Shown: positions 8,606 to 17,484, counted from the first letter of the stretch. The stretch: 64,000 nucleotides of DNA from Akkermansia muciniphila (GCA_943331105.2 CALQKH020000005.1:1-64000), one strand, 5' to 3'. Translations and numbers: made by a program. Notes: a model not told the origin generated them from the sequence alone.

Positions 8606-9163
8606 ATGTCAGTTCACGTTTTGTCTGAAATGGCAGTGCTGATGCGACGCGAAGCCGTTCAGGGCGCAATGGCACGCTGGCAATCGCACCGTTGGTTGTT
8701 GGCCGATGTGGTGCCCCAGGAAGAGAATTTTGGCCGCGAGCCGCGACGTTTGCGGCATACCGACGACGAGTCTCTGTGGCTTTATCCGGGTTGGCCCCTG
8801 GAACTGTTCTCGGACGATGCCGAGGGTTATTGGCTCAACGCGACTTCGCCAACGCCTTGCTATTTCGTCATGTGGCGCATGGTTGATCAGGAAGATGGGA
8901 CAGAGCTTGTGGCTGTACCGCAAGCCCTGAGCCTGAGTTACCACGATGCAGGCCGATGGCTGGATGCGCAAGAGACGGTGGAAACCGTGCCCTTGCCCAC
9001 TGAGGCGGTGGCATGGTTGCTGGACTTTGCGACCCAACACTTTGTGCCCGAAGAAAAGAAACGCCAGCGTCCACAAAGTTTCATGCGTCTGACCGACCGG
9101 TTTGGTCAGCCCGCATCGGTCAGCACGGACAGCAAGCGAAAAGGTTCCGGGGCCAAGCCATGA
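8606..9163 (+). CDS. DUF3305 domain protein of formate dehydrogenase loci
   Basis: Small soluble protein of 185 residues from the ATG at 8606; an in-frame GTG at 8591 would add five residues (MRKLQ). The GGTG stretch containing that GTG may instead serve as a ribosome binding site for the ATG. I recognise the DUF3305 family by its start (MSVHVLSEMAVLMRRE) and by its standing partnership with DUF3306 and a polyferredoxin beside molybdenum formate dehydrogenases. No catalytic motif or signal peptide is visible. The C terminus is basic and polar. Its stop overlaps the DUF3306 start by ATGA, so translation is coupled. The function is unknown; a role in assembly or maturation is inferred from context only. 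Confidence 0.8.
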   Translation: MSVHVLSEMAVLMRREAVQGAMARWQSHRWLLADVVPQEENFGREPRRLRHTDDESLWLYPGWPLELFSDDAEGYWLNATSPTPCYFVMWRMVDQEDGTELVAVPQALSLSYHDAGRWLDAQETVETVPLPTEAVAWLLDFATQHFVPEEKKRQRPQSFMRLTDRFGQPASVSTDSKRKGSGAKP

Positions 9164-9864
9164 GCGACCATTTTTTCAGCCGTTGGTCCCGCCGTAAGCA
9201 GGGCCTTGAAACGACGGAGTCCGTGCCGCCCAAAACAGACAACAGCCAAGCTATGGCGGTGGGCGGTCAGGCCCATTTGCCTTCCCAGTCTTCCGTACCG
9301 CCTGCTGCAGGCGCTGTTGACGCCACGGCGGCGCCCGATCCAGCGGCACAGCGCCCACCCTTGCCCACCTTGGAGGACGCGCGTGCTTTGACACCTTCAT
9401 CCGATTTCCAGCCGTTCATGCAGCAAGGTGTGGCCGCCGATGTGCGCAACACAGCGGTTAAAAAACTGTTCACCGACCCCCATTTCAACGTGATGGATGG
9501 TTTGGACATCTACATCGGTGACTACAACACACCAGACCCATTGCCTCCCGGCATGTTGCAAAAAATGGTCGGCGCCCAATTTTTGAATCTCTTCCCGTCC
9601 AGCAGCGATGCCACTGCAAATTCTGAAAATCCCGCTGTCCCCCTGGGTAATGCGGCTCCAATCAGTGGAAACCCTGATGAAAGTCCTGCCTTGCAAGAAG
9701 GCTCGGCCGATGTGGCACAGTCGCCGCAATCTTTAGACACGCCTGACCAGCAGCACACCGCAGCGCCAACAACACGATTAGCTCCAGAACATGACCACCC
9801 TGATTTGCAACTGCAACCAAACCATGCCCCTGCAAGCCCAAGCCCTGGGCAAAGCACTGGGTGA
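9160..9864 (+). CDS. DUF3306 domain protein
   Basis: Protein of 234 residues starting MSDHFFSRWSRRKQG, the family's usual N terminus. A conserved middle part (about residues 70-145: LTPSSDFQPFMQQGV, NVMDGLDIYIGDYNT) is flanked by long Pro/Ala/Gln-rich, probably disordered segments. There is no signal peptide or membrane segment. It is translationally coupled to DUF3305 upstream. Its last 74 bases overlap the start of the polyferredoxin gene in another frame, which is long for a bacterial overlap. The function is not known; context points to formate dehydrogenase biogenesis. Confidence 0.8.
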   Translation: MSDHFFSRWSRRKQGLETTESVPPKTDNSQAMAVGGQAHLPSQSSVPPAAGAVDATAAPDPAAQRPPLPTLEDARALTPSSDFQPFMQQGVAADVRNTAVKKLFTDPHFNVMDGLDIYIGDYNTPDPLPPGMLQKMVGAQFLNLFPSSSDATANSENPAVPLGNAAPISGNPDESPALQEGSADVAQSPQSLDTPDQQHTAAPTTRLAPEHDHPDLQLQPNHAPASPSPGQSTG

Positions 9865-11941
9865 AGACCTGACGCTGCACACCACCTTGTGCCGCCGTGA
9901 GGCGGGTCAATTTCAAAAAGCCGTGAAAACCGGCGAGACCGTGGTGGTGGCATGCACCCAAGAAAAACGCCTGTTCAGTGACCTGGCCGAGCAAACCGAA
10001 GGTGCTGTTTCGCCCATCCGCTTCGTCAACATTCGCGAAACGGGTGGCTGGGGCAAAGAAGCCGAATACGCCACGCCCAAAATGGCCGCCTTGCTGGCCG
10101 CTGCCCATTTACCCGAGCCCGAGCCGGTGGCCACGGTCACGTATAAAACGGAGGGCCGCGTGCTCATCATCGGGGCCTTGGATGCCGCCGAACGTGCCGC
10201 CAGTTTTTTGGCCGATTCCATGCAGGTCACGATCTTTGCCCAAGGCGCAGGCAGCGCAGGCGGTAGCCAAGAGCGGCGCTTCCCGGTGGTGGCGGGTCGC
10301 TTGCAAAGCCTCAAAGGGTGGCTGGGTGCTTTTGAGGTGTCTTGGGACGCCAGCAACCCGATAGACCTGGACCTGTGCACCCGCTGCAATGCTTGTGTGG
10401 CCGCCTGCCCAGAGCAGGCCATTGGTCTCGATTACCAAGTGGACTTGTCGCGCTGTAGTTCGCACCGCGACTGTCTCAAGGTCTGCGAAGCCGCAGGCGC
10501 CATCGACTTCAGCCGCGACGCCCGCCCGCAAACCGAGCGCTTTGATGTGGTGCTCGACCTGCGCGGCGACAAAGCCTCGCCCACGTTCACATCGCACGCC
10601 TTGCCCCAAGGCTTCTTCCGCTGGGACGGGCAAGACCTGCAAACCCTGCTCAAGGTGCGTGAACTGGTGGGCGAGTTTGAAAAGCCACGCTTTTTTGCCT
10701 ACAAGCAAAAGCTCTGCGCCCACAGCCGCAACGAACAAGTCGGTTGCAGCGCTTGCATCGACATCTGCTCGGCCGAAGCCGTGCGCTCAGACAAAAGCCG
10801 CCAGCAAATCGTGGTCAATCCCAACCTGTGCGTGGGCTGTGGCGCTTGCACCACGGCTTGCCCCACAGGAGCGCTCACCTACGCTTACCCGCGTCCGGCT
10901 GAGCAGGGCGCCAAGATCCGCAGTTTGCTCACGGCTTACCAGGCCGCAGGCGGGCGTGATGCCGCTTTGCTTTTGCACAGCCAAGAAAAGGGCCAAGCGC
11001 TGATCGACGAGTTGGGTCGCGCTGCACAGCTCGGTGTCATGCAGGGCGTGCCCGCCCGCGTGATGCCCGTGGCCCTGTGGCACACCGCCAGTGTCGGCAT
11101 GGAACTGTGGCTCTCGGCCGTGGCCTATGGTGCGCGCCAGGTGATGGTGCTGATCACCGCTGAAGAAGCGCCGCAATACCGGTCTGCACTCATGGAACAA
11201 ATGGCCGTGGCCCAAAGCCTGCTGAGCGGTCTGGGTTACAACGGTGTGCATTTCCAACTCATCGAAGCCAAGACCGCCACGGCTTTAGACGGCGATTTGC
11301 AGCGCTTGTGTGCCCGCGCCCTGAAGGCCAGCAATTTGCCTGCCGGACCGGCCACCGCAGCCCGCCATGCGGTGCAAGCCGAAAAGCGCAGTAATCTGGA
11401 GCTGGTGATCGACCACCTGATGGCACAGTCGCCCGTGATGGCCATGGACGAGGCCACTCGCCCCAAAGCCTTGGCTTTGCCAGAGGCCGGATCGCCCTTG
11501 GGCAGCATCACGGTGGACGGCAGCAAGTGCACGCTGTGCATGAGCTGTGTGGGCGCTTGCCCTTCATCTGCCTTGCAAGACAACCCCTTGCAGCCTGAAC
11601 TGAAGTTTGTTGAGAAAAACTGTGTGCAATGCGGCTTGTGTGCCAAAACCTGCCCAGAAAACGCCATCAGCCTGCAGCCACGCTTGTCTTTGGTGCCCGA
11701 GCGCGCCCAACCGCGGGTGGTACACAGCAGCCCGCCTTATGCCTGTATCCGCTGCGCCAAGCCCTTTGGCACGCTCAAGGCGATTGAGACCATGCTGGGT
11801 CGCCTCACAGGCCACAGCATGTTTCAGGGGCCAGCCCTTGAGCGCCTGAAAATGTGCGGTGACTGCCGAGTGATTGACATGTTCAATGACGAGAACCAGG
11901 TGCGCATCACCGATGGCCAGTTGCCCCCAAAAACCCGATAA
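9791..11941 (+). CDS. Multi-cluster 4Fe-4S ferredoxin protein (polyferredoxin) of formate dehydrogenase locus
   Basis: Cytosolic iron-sulfur protein of 716 residues. Cluster motifs include CTRCNACVAACPEQAI, CRDC/CLKVC (read as C-x6-DCLKVC), CSACIDIC, CVGCGACTTACPTGAL, CTLCMSCVGACPSSAL and CVQCGLCAKTCPENAI. C-terminal CIRCAKPFG and CGDC pairs may bind another metal. The N terminus MTTLICNCNQTMPL is a familiar family start, which supports the ATG at 9791 despite the 74-base overlap with DUF3306. Family members sit beside TorD-type chaperones and formate dehydrogenases, so an electron-transfer or cofactor-assembly role is likely but inferred. Confidence 0.88.
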   Translation: MTTLICNCNQTMPLQAQALGKALGEDLTLHTTLCRREAGQFQKAVKTGETVVVACTQEKRLFSDLAEQTEGAVSPIRFVNIRETGGWGKEAEYATPKMAALLAAAHLPEPEPVATVTYKTEGRVLIIGALDAAERAASFLADSMQVTIFAQGAGSAGGSQERRFPVVAGRLQSLKGWLGAFEVSWDASNPIDLDLCTRCNACVAACPEQAIGLDYQVDLSRCSSHRDCLKVCEAAGAIDFSRDARPQTERFDVVLDLRGDKASPTFTSHALPQGFFRWDGQDLQTLLKVRELVGEFEKPRFFAYKQKLCAHSRNEQVGCSACIDICSAEAVRSDKSRQQIVVNPNLCVGCGACTTACPTGALTYAYPRPAEQGAKIRSLLTAYQAAGGRDAALLLHSQEKGQALIDELGRAAQLGVMQGVPARVMPVALWHTASVGMELWLSAVAYGARQVMVLITAEEAPQYRSALMEQMAVAQSLLSGLGYNGVHFQLIEAKTATALDGDLQRLCARALKASNLPAGPATAARHAVQAEKRSNLELVIDHLMAQSPVMAMDEATRPKALALPEAGSPLGSITVDGSKCTLCMSCVGACPSSALQDNPLQPELKFVEKNCVQCGLCAKTCPENAISLQPRLSLVPERAQPRVVHSSPPYACIRCAKPFGTLKAIETMLGRLTGHSMFQGPALERLKMCGDCRVIDMFNDENQVRITDGQLPPKTR

Positions 11942-11950
11942 GTTGTTGCC

Positions 11951-12577
11951 ATGAGCCAAGACCTGAACCTGTCCGCCCACAGCCATGCGCTGGACGAAGA
12001 GACCGCACGCGCAGAGATTTACGGCCTGCTGTCCCAGCTTTTTTACGCGGCGCCTGCGGCTGAGCTGTTGGGCCAGCTGCAAGTGGCCGTCACTGAAGCT
12101 CCTGATGCGGGTGCTTTTCTGGAGGAGCCTTGGCGCGAATTGGTGGCCTGCGCGCGCGGTTTGACCGAATCCCAAATTGCCTCCGAGTACAACCAACTCT
12201 TTGGTGGCGTGGGCAAACCTGAGATCTACCTCTTTGGCTCACATTACATCAGTGGTTTTTTGAACGAAAAACCACTGGTCAGGTTGCGCGACGACTTGGC
12301 TGCGCTGGGTTTGGGTCGGAGCGAGGACATGTCGGAAACCGAAGACCATGCCGCCTATGTGTTTGAGGTCATGCGGTATTTGATTGCGGGTGACGATGTC
12401 ACGGTGTCCAACCTCACCCATCAGTTGGCTTTTTTCAGTCAACATGTGAAGCCTTGGCTACCGCTCATGTGTCAGGCGGTGATGGCACACCCCAAAGCTG
12501 TTTTTTATGCCCGCTTGGCCCACTTCACCGAGGGGTTTTTGAGTGTTGAGGCCCAAGGATTTGATTTGGTGACCTGA
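11951..12577 (+). CDS. TorD/DmsD-family molybdoenzyme chaperone
   Basis: All-helical cytosolic chaperone of 208 residues. This family binds Tat signal peptides or apo-molybdoenzymes and guides cofactor insertion. Family features seen are the N-terminal EETARAEIYGLLSQLFYAAP helix and the ASEYNQLFGG...IYLFGSHYISGFLNEKPL core. The gene starts 9 bases after the polyferredoxin. Its likely client is the Tat-exported formate dehydrogenase encoded from 17928, although a TRAP-amidase block lies between them. It ends the co-directional run that begins at boxA. Confidence 0.88.
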   Translation: MSQDLNLSAHSHALDEETARAEIYGLLSQLFYAAPAAELLGQLQVAVTEAPDAGAFLEEPWRELVACARGLTESQIASEYNQLFGGVGKPEIYLFGSHYISGFLNEKPLVRLRDDLAALGLGRSEDMSETEDHAAYVFEVMRYLIAGDDVTVSNLTHQLAFFSQHVKPWLPLMCQAVMAHPKAVFYARLAHFTEGFLSVEAQGFDLVT

Positions 12578-12717
12578 TTGAATTTTTTTCTTAAACCAAC
12601 TGAAAAAAATGACCAAGCATTTAAGGGTTATCACTTAGCTTTAACTCTTAGCCACCACTCATAATCCGATACTGAGCAGTAACTTTTTACGCTTGCACGT
12701 TCAACAGGAGACATCCC

Positions 12718-13881
12718 ATGACCCCAGCTCAACAAGATATTTCAACAAAATCTGCCGATGCGCCCGAAACCAGCCGTCGCCGTTTCTTCGCCAAAGCAGC
12801 GACCGCAGCCGCCGCTGTGCCGCTGGCCGGCGCGCCCATGATCGCTGTGGCCCAAGCCCCCATCGTGTTCAAGATGCAAGGTTCTTGGGGCACCAACGAA
12901 ATTTTCAGTGAGATGGCCCAGCAGTACGTCACCCGCGTCAACGAGATGTCTGGTGGCCGCCTGAGAATCGATTATTTGCCCGCAGGTGCTGTGGTCAAGC
13001 CTTTCGAAATCATCGACGCCGTGAGCAAAGGCGTGCTCGACGGTGGCCACCACGTGTCTGGCTACTGGTATGGCAAAAACAAATCGGCTTCTTTGTTCGG
13101 CACCGGCCCCGTGAGCGGCGCCACCCCCGATATTGGCTTGAGCTGGATTCAGGCCGGTGGTGGCCAACAGTTGTGGGACAAGCTGGTCGCCAAGATGAAC
13201 CTGAACGTCGTCGGCTTCTTCTCCTTCCCCATGCCTTCTCAGCCTTTGGGTTGGTTCAAGAAGTCCCCACCCAAGAAGGCGGCCGACTTGAAGGGTTTCA
13301 AGTACCGCACCATCGGTTTGGCTGCCGACATGCTGCAAGAAATGGGCATGGCTGTGGCCCAGTTGCCTGGCGGTGAAATCGTGCCCGCCATGCAGCGCGG
13401 CGTGATCGATGCCTTCGAATTCAACAACCCCACCGCCGACATGCGCTTTGGTGCACAAGACGTGGCCAAGTTCTATTCCATGGGTTCCTTCCATCAGGCT
13501 CAGGAATTCTTTGAAATCATCTTCAACAAGGACAAGTACAACGCCTTGCCTGCTGACCTGAAGGCTGTGCTCAAGTACGCCGCAGAAGCCGCTTCGACCG
13601 CTTCGACCGCTTTGGCGCACGAAAACTACTCCAAAGACTTGCAAGAGTTGATCGTCAAGCACAAGGTGCAGGTCTCTCGCACCAGCGCCGATGTCTACAA
13701 GGGCCAGCTGGCGGCTTGGGACGTGGTCACGGCCAAGTTGGAGAAAGAAGTCGACATGTTCAAGGAAGTGAACGATTCGTTCAAGGCCTGGTCACGCCGC
13801 GTGGGCTTCTACCACTTCACCAACGAAGCCAACTACCGCATGGCTTACGAGCACGTGCAGAAGACCAAACTGCCAGTCTGA
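12718..13881 (+). CDS. TRAP transporter solute-binding protein, DctP family (mannitol/chloroaromatic-type)
   Basis: Periplasmic binding protein of 387 residues with a twin-arginine signal (SRRRFFAKAATAAAAVPLAG...) cleaved near AVAQA, about residue 46. The mature part is DctP-like, with FKMQGSWGTNEIFSEMAQQYV and the ligand-region signature FEFNNPTADMRFGAQDV. It resembles the subgroup named for mannitol/chloroaromatic or 2-oxoacid uptake; I assign this by recall, and the substrate is not known. The ATG is preceded by AGGAGA. A strong hairpin terminator follows the stop, which should make this gene more highly expressed than its permeases. Confidence 0.9.
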   Translation: MTPAQQDISTKSADAPETSRRRFFAKAATAAAAVPLAGAPMIAVAQAPIVFKMQGSWGTNEIFSEMAQQYVTRVNEMSGGRLRIDYLPAGAVVKPFEIIDAVSKGVLDGGHHVSGYWYGKNKSASLFGTGPVSGATPDIGLSWIQAGGGQQLWDKLVAKMNLNVVGFFSFPMPSQPLGWFKKSPPKKAADLKGFKYRTIGLAADMLQEMGMAVAQLPGGEIVPAMQRGVIDAFEFNNPTADMRFGAQDVAKFYSMGSFHQAQEFFEIIFNKDKYNALPADLKAVLKYAAEAASTASTALAHENYSKDLQELIVKHKVQVSRTSADVYKGQLAAWDVVTAKLEKEVDMFKEVNDSFKAWSRRVGFYHFTNEANYRMAYEHVQKTKLPV

Positions 13882-13897
13882 TCACAGAGTCCCCCTG

Positions 13898-13927
13898 AAG
13901 GCTGTCGGAATTTCTTCCGACAGCCTT
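13898..13927 (+). terminator. Rho-independent terminator/attenuator after the TRAP binding protein
   Basis: AAGGCTGTCGGAA (13898-13910) pairs perfectly with TTCCGACAGCCTT (13915-13927) around TTTC, followed by TGTTTTTGT. Its place between dctP and dctQ suggests partial termination that lowers permease expression. Confidence 0.9.
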
Positions 13928-13955
13928 TGTTTTTGTCTGTCTAGAGGTAAGTTGT

Positions 13956-14531
13956 ATGGAAGTTTGGATTCGAAGGATTGACATCCTCAATAAGTCGATT
14001 GGTCACGCCTTTTCTTGGTGTGTATTGATCCTGACCGCATCCACCTGTTTTGAGGTGTTCATGCGTTATGTGCTCAACAGCCCCACGGTTTGGGCGTTTG
14101 ACATGAGCTACATGCTCTACGGTGCCATGTTCATGATGTCAGGTGCTTACGCCCTCTCGCGCAACTCCCATGTTCGCGGCGACTTCTTTTACCGCAACTG
14201 GTCCAACCGCACACAGGCCAAAGTGGATTTGGCTTTGTATTTCGTGTTTTTCTTTCCAGGCATTTTTGCCATGGTGTTCACGGGTGGCCAGTACGCCTAC
14301 GAAAGCACGCGCATTTTGGAGTCCAGCGTGAACAGCCCAGCAGGCGTGCCGGTTTGGCCCCTGAAGTCGATCATTTTTGTGGCCGGCGTCACGCTGCTGA
14401 TTGCGGGTGCCGCAGAGGTCATGCGTTGCCTGGTGTGCATCCGCACGGGCGAATGGTTGTCGCGCGGCAGCGATGTCGAAGAACTTGAACAAGTGTTGAT
14501 CCAACAACACGCTGAGAAAGCACCATCATGA
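13956..14531 (+). CDS. TRAP transporter small permease, DctQ family
   Basis: Inner-membrane protein of 191 residues with four predicted hydrophobic helices (about residues 20-40, 52-70, 90-115, 135-158). It is the small TRAP subunit that pairs with the DctM protein encoded next. The length fits DctQ members of the mannitol/chloroaromatic subgroup. The start ATG follows AGAGGTAAG, and the stop overlaps dctM by ATGA. The substrate is set by the upstream binding protein. Confidence 0.9.
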   Translation: MEVWIRRIDILNKSIGHAFSWCVLILTASTCFEVFMRYVLNSPTVWAFDMSYMLYGAMFMMSGAYALSRNSHVRGDFFYRNWSNRTQAKVDLALYFVFFFPGIFAMVFTGGQYAYESTRILESSVNSPAGVPVWPLKSIIFVAGVTLLIAGAAEVMRCLVCIRTGEWLSRGSDVEELEQVLIQQHAEKAPS

Positions 14532-15937
14532 GTGATCCGTTTGTCGCCCTCTTAATGCTGGGGCTCTTCATTGTCTTTATCTTTTTCGGTTTCCCGATCG
14601 CCTTCACGATGATGGCCATGGGCATGGGCTTTGGTTTTTACGCCTATTTCACGCCCGACCAGTTGATTTGGGACAACCGCATCTTGTACTTGTTCACGCA
14701 GAACACTTTCAGCGTGATGAACAACGATGTGCTCATATCGATCCCCTTGTTTTTGTTCATGGGTTACATCATTGAGCGCGCCAACATCCTGGACAGGTTG
14801 TTTTTGAGTTTGCAGGTCGGCTTGCGAGGCGTTCCTGGCTCGATGGCCGTGGCTGCACTGGTCACTTGTACGCTGTTTGCGACAGCCACCGGCATTGTGG
14901 GCGCGGTGGTGGCCCTGATGGGCCTGATCGCCTTGCCGGCGATGCTCAAAGCCGGTTATGACGAAAAACTGGCCAGTGGTGTGATCACGGCAGGTGGCAC
15001 TTTGGGCATCTTGATCCCACCCTCCATCTTGCTCATTGTGTATGCGGCCACAGCCAGTGTGTCGGTGGTCAAGATGTACGCTGCGGCCATCATCCCTGGC
15101 TTCACCTTGGCTCTTCTGTACCTGATCTACATCATCGTGCGCGCCACGCTGAATCCCTCTTTGTGCCCCAAGCCCAAAGATGTTTACGATTATTCCGTCT
15201 GGGAAAGCATTGTCATGGTGCTGAAGGCCTTTGTGCCTTTGGCCGTCTTGATCATGTCGGTGTTGGGCTCTATTTTGTTTGGTTTGGCAACCCCCAGCGA
15301 AGCGGCCGCCATGGGCGTGTTGGGCGGCATCATCTTGGCGATTGTCTACCGCGCCTTCACTTGGCAGCGGCTGCGCGAGTCGGTTTACCTCACGGCCCGC
15401 ACCTCGGCCATGGTGTGTTTCCTGTTTGTCGGTTCGGCCACTTTCGCCTCGGTGTTTGGTTACTTGGGCGGTGAGAATCTGGTCAAGGATTTCATGCTGG
15501 CATTGAACCTGTCGCCTTTGCAGTTCTTGCTGCTGTCCCAGTTCTTGATTTTCATCTTGGGTTGGCCTTTGGAGTGGAGCGAGATCATCATCATCTTCGT
15601 GCCCATCTTCTTGCCTTTGCTGCCCTTGTATGGCATTGACCCGATCTTGTTCGGCATCTTGATCGCCGTGAACCTGCAGACCGCTTTCTTGACCCCGCCG
15701 ATGGCGATGTCCGCCTATTACCTGAAAGGGGTTGCACCCAAGAGTCTGCAATTGAACACCATCTTCAGTGGGTGCATGCCTTTTGTGTACATCATTTTGT
15801 TCACACTGGCCATGACCTATGTCTTTCCAGCCATGGTGACCTATTTGCCTGAGGTGTTCTTCGACCAGTCGGTGGAGATGGAGCGTGACCCCAACGACGA
15901 GTCGGTGGTCAACCCTGATTTCTTCAAGCAGCAGTGA
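14528..15937 (+). CDS. TRAP transporter large permease, DctM family
   Basis: Polytopic inner-membrane protein of 469 residues, the Na+-coupled channel subunit of the TRAP system. Conserved parts include GFPIAFTMMAMGMGFGFYAYF near the N terminus and ITAGGTLGILIPPSILLIVYA, the usual DctM scissor-helix motif with Gly and Pro. About 12 membrane segments are visible. It overlaps dctQ by four bases and the amidase start by TGATG, so transporter and amidase are translationally coupled. Confidence 0.93.
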   Translation: MSDPFVALLMLGLFIVFIFFGFPIAFTMMAMGMGFGFYAYFTPDQLIWDNRILYLFTQNTFSVMNNDVLISIPLFLFMGYIIERANILDRLFLSLQVGLRGVPGSMAVAALVTCTLFATATGIVGAVVALMGLIALPAMLKAGYDEKLASGVITAGGTLGILIPPSILLIVYAATASVSVVKMYAAAIIPGFTLALLYLIYIIVRATLNPSLCPKPKDVYDYSVWESIVMVLKAFVPLAVLIMSVLGSILFGLATPSEAAAMGVLGGIILAIVYRAFTWQRLRESVYLTARTSAMVCFLFVGSATFASVFGYLGGENLVKDFMLALNLSPLQFLLLSQFLIFILGWPLEWSEIIIIFVPIFLPLLPLYGIDPILFGILIAVNLQTAFLTPPMAMSAYYLKGVAPKSLQLNTIFSGCMPFVYIILFTLAMTYVFPAMVTYLPEVFFDQSVEMERDPNDESVVNPDFFKQQ

Positions 15938-17289
15938 TGAGCGCCAGTCCCCTTAACGTATCGGAACTCACGGCACTGCAAATCCGCGAGCATTTGCTCA
16001 GAGGCCAGGAGACGGTGGAGGAATTCACCGTCAAACTGGGCCAGTTTGTAGATGCCGCCGATGACAAGATCCGCGCTTTTGTGCACCGCGATGACCGGGT
16101 GGTGGCGTTGCAGGCAGACAACCTGTTTCGCGACCGTACGGCCGGCCATTTGCCGGGTCCTTTGTATGGCGTGCCGGTGGCGGTCAAGGACATCATCGAC
16201 ACCATGGACTTCCCCACCGAATACGGCAGCCCGATCCACCAAGGCCGTTACTCGGTGGGCGATGCCACCGTGGTGTCACGCCTGCGCGCCGCGGGGGCCG
16301 TGATCTTCGGCAAAACCGTGACCACGGAATTTGCCACCACCCAAGCGGGTCCGACCTGCAACCCGCACAACACAGCCCACACGCCTGGCGGATCGTCCAG
16401 TGGTTCGGCCGCTGCCGTAGCCGCGGGCATGGTGCCCGTGGCGCTGGGCACCCAAACCAACGGCTCGGTGATCCGTCCGGCCTCGTATTGCGGGGTCTAT
16501 GCTTACAAGCCCTCACGCGGGTTGGTGCCACGCACCGGGGTGCTGGACCAATCGCCTTCGCTCGACGAAGTGGGCGTTTTTGCCCGCAACTTGGAAGACA
16601 TCGCCTGTGTGGCCGAGATCCTGACGGGCGACGACGGCCATGACGCCGCCACTGCACGACAGGCCCCGCGCCGTTTGTACGATGTGGCTGTCTCGGAGCC
16701 ACCGCTGCAGCCGAAGTTTTGCTTTGTCAAAACACCTTGGTGGGACCAGGTCGATCCCGAAGCCCGCGAAGCCTATGAGGCTTTTGTGGACCACTTGGGC
16801 GACTGCGTGACACACGCGGCCTTGCCCGACATCGTGCGCAATGTGGCGCCTTGGCTGGTCACCCTCAACGAGTCCGAGCTGGCGTTTTGTCTGCAAAAAG
16901 AATGGCTTCACAGCCGCGCGCAGTTGAGCGAACCCCTGCAAGCGCGCATCGAAAAAGCAGTGAACATCCCGGTCACCGATTACCTGGTGGCCAAAGACCG
17001 CCAGTTCCATGTCATGAGTGCTTTTGACGAGTACTTCGCCACTTATGACGCCATTTTGTGCCCGGCCGCGCTGGGCACCGCCCCTGTGGGGCTGGAATCG
17101 ACGGGCAACCCGATCATGCAAACCACCTGGAGTTTTGCAGGTCTGCCCAGCCTCAACTTGCCGCTGATGAACCTGTCCAATGGCTTGCCATTGGGTGTAC
17201 AGGCCGTTGGCGCTCACCAAAACGATGCCCGCCTGCTGCGCTCTGCGCGTTGGTTGGTGTCTGAATTTGTTAAAAGGAATCTGGCATGA
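15937..17289 (+). CDS. Amidase signature family hydrolase
   Basis: Cytosolic amidase of 450 residues. The Ser-cis-Ser-Lys triad is intact by spacing: K84 (VAVKDIIDT), S153 (GGSSSGSAAA) and the nucleophile S177 (GTQTNGSVIRPAS). I chose ATG 15937 rather than the in-frame GTG at 15934, because the TGATG overlap with dctM is a common coupling form. The family covers amides, allophanate and aryl-acyl amides; the substrate cannot be read from sequence. Coupling to the TRAP system suggests that it hydrolyses the imported compound. Formamide, yielding formate, or an aromatic amide, yielding an aromatic acid for the box route, would both fit the neighbourhood; this is speculation. Confidence 0.88.
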   Translation: MSASPLNVSELTALQIREHLLRGQETVEEFTVKLGQFVDAADDKIRAFVHRDDRVVALQADNLFRDRTAGHLPGPLYGVPVAVKDIIDTMDFPTEYGSPIHQGRYSVGDATVVSRLRAAGAVIFGKTVTTEFATTQAGPTCNPHNTAHTPGGSSSGSAAAVAAGMVPVALGTQTNGSVIRPASYCGVYAYKPSRGLVPRTGVLDQSPSLDEVGVFARNLEDIACVAEILTGDDGHDAATARQAPRRLYDVAVSEPPLQPKFCFVKTPWWDQVDPEAREAYEAFVDHLGDCVTHAALPDIVRNVAPWLVTLNESELAFCLQKEWLHSRAQLSEPLQARIEKAVNIPVTDYLVAKDRQFHVMSAFDEYFATYDAILCPAALGTAPVGLESTGNPIMQTTWSFAGLPSLNLPLMNLSNGLPLGVQAVGAHQNDARLLRSARWLVSEFVKRNLA

Positions 17290-17459
17290 AATCGCTTGAA
17301 CGCTTCACTGGCCTCTTAGGTCTGGCTTTGGTTGCAGCATTCCTGCTGCCCTATATTTACAAGTTGCCCCAGTTGGACATCACCCTCATCTTGTTGGGGG
17401 GTTTGGGTTTGGCTGTGTTTGATTATTTGTCTTCGGGCAAAGACGATAAAACCGAGTGA
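17286..17459 (+). CDS. 57-residue membrane protein, unknown
   Basis: Short gene starting ATG 17286, overlapping the amidase stop by ATGA. The product begins MKSLERFTGLLGLALVAAFL and has two hydrophobic segments (about residues 8-25 and 31-48). It ends in a charged tail, SSGKDDKTE. I do not recognise the family. The four-base overlap and intact frame support expression with the TRAP-amidase cassette. It could be a small accessory subunit of the transporter; nothing in the sequence proves this. Confidence 0.6.
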   Translation: MKSLERFTGLLGLALVAAFLLPYIYKLPQLDITLILLGGLGLAVFDYLSSGKDDKTE

Positions 17460-17484
17460 TCGCGTCACAGGCCTGAGGGTCCTG

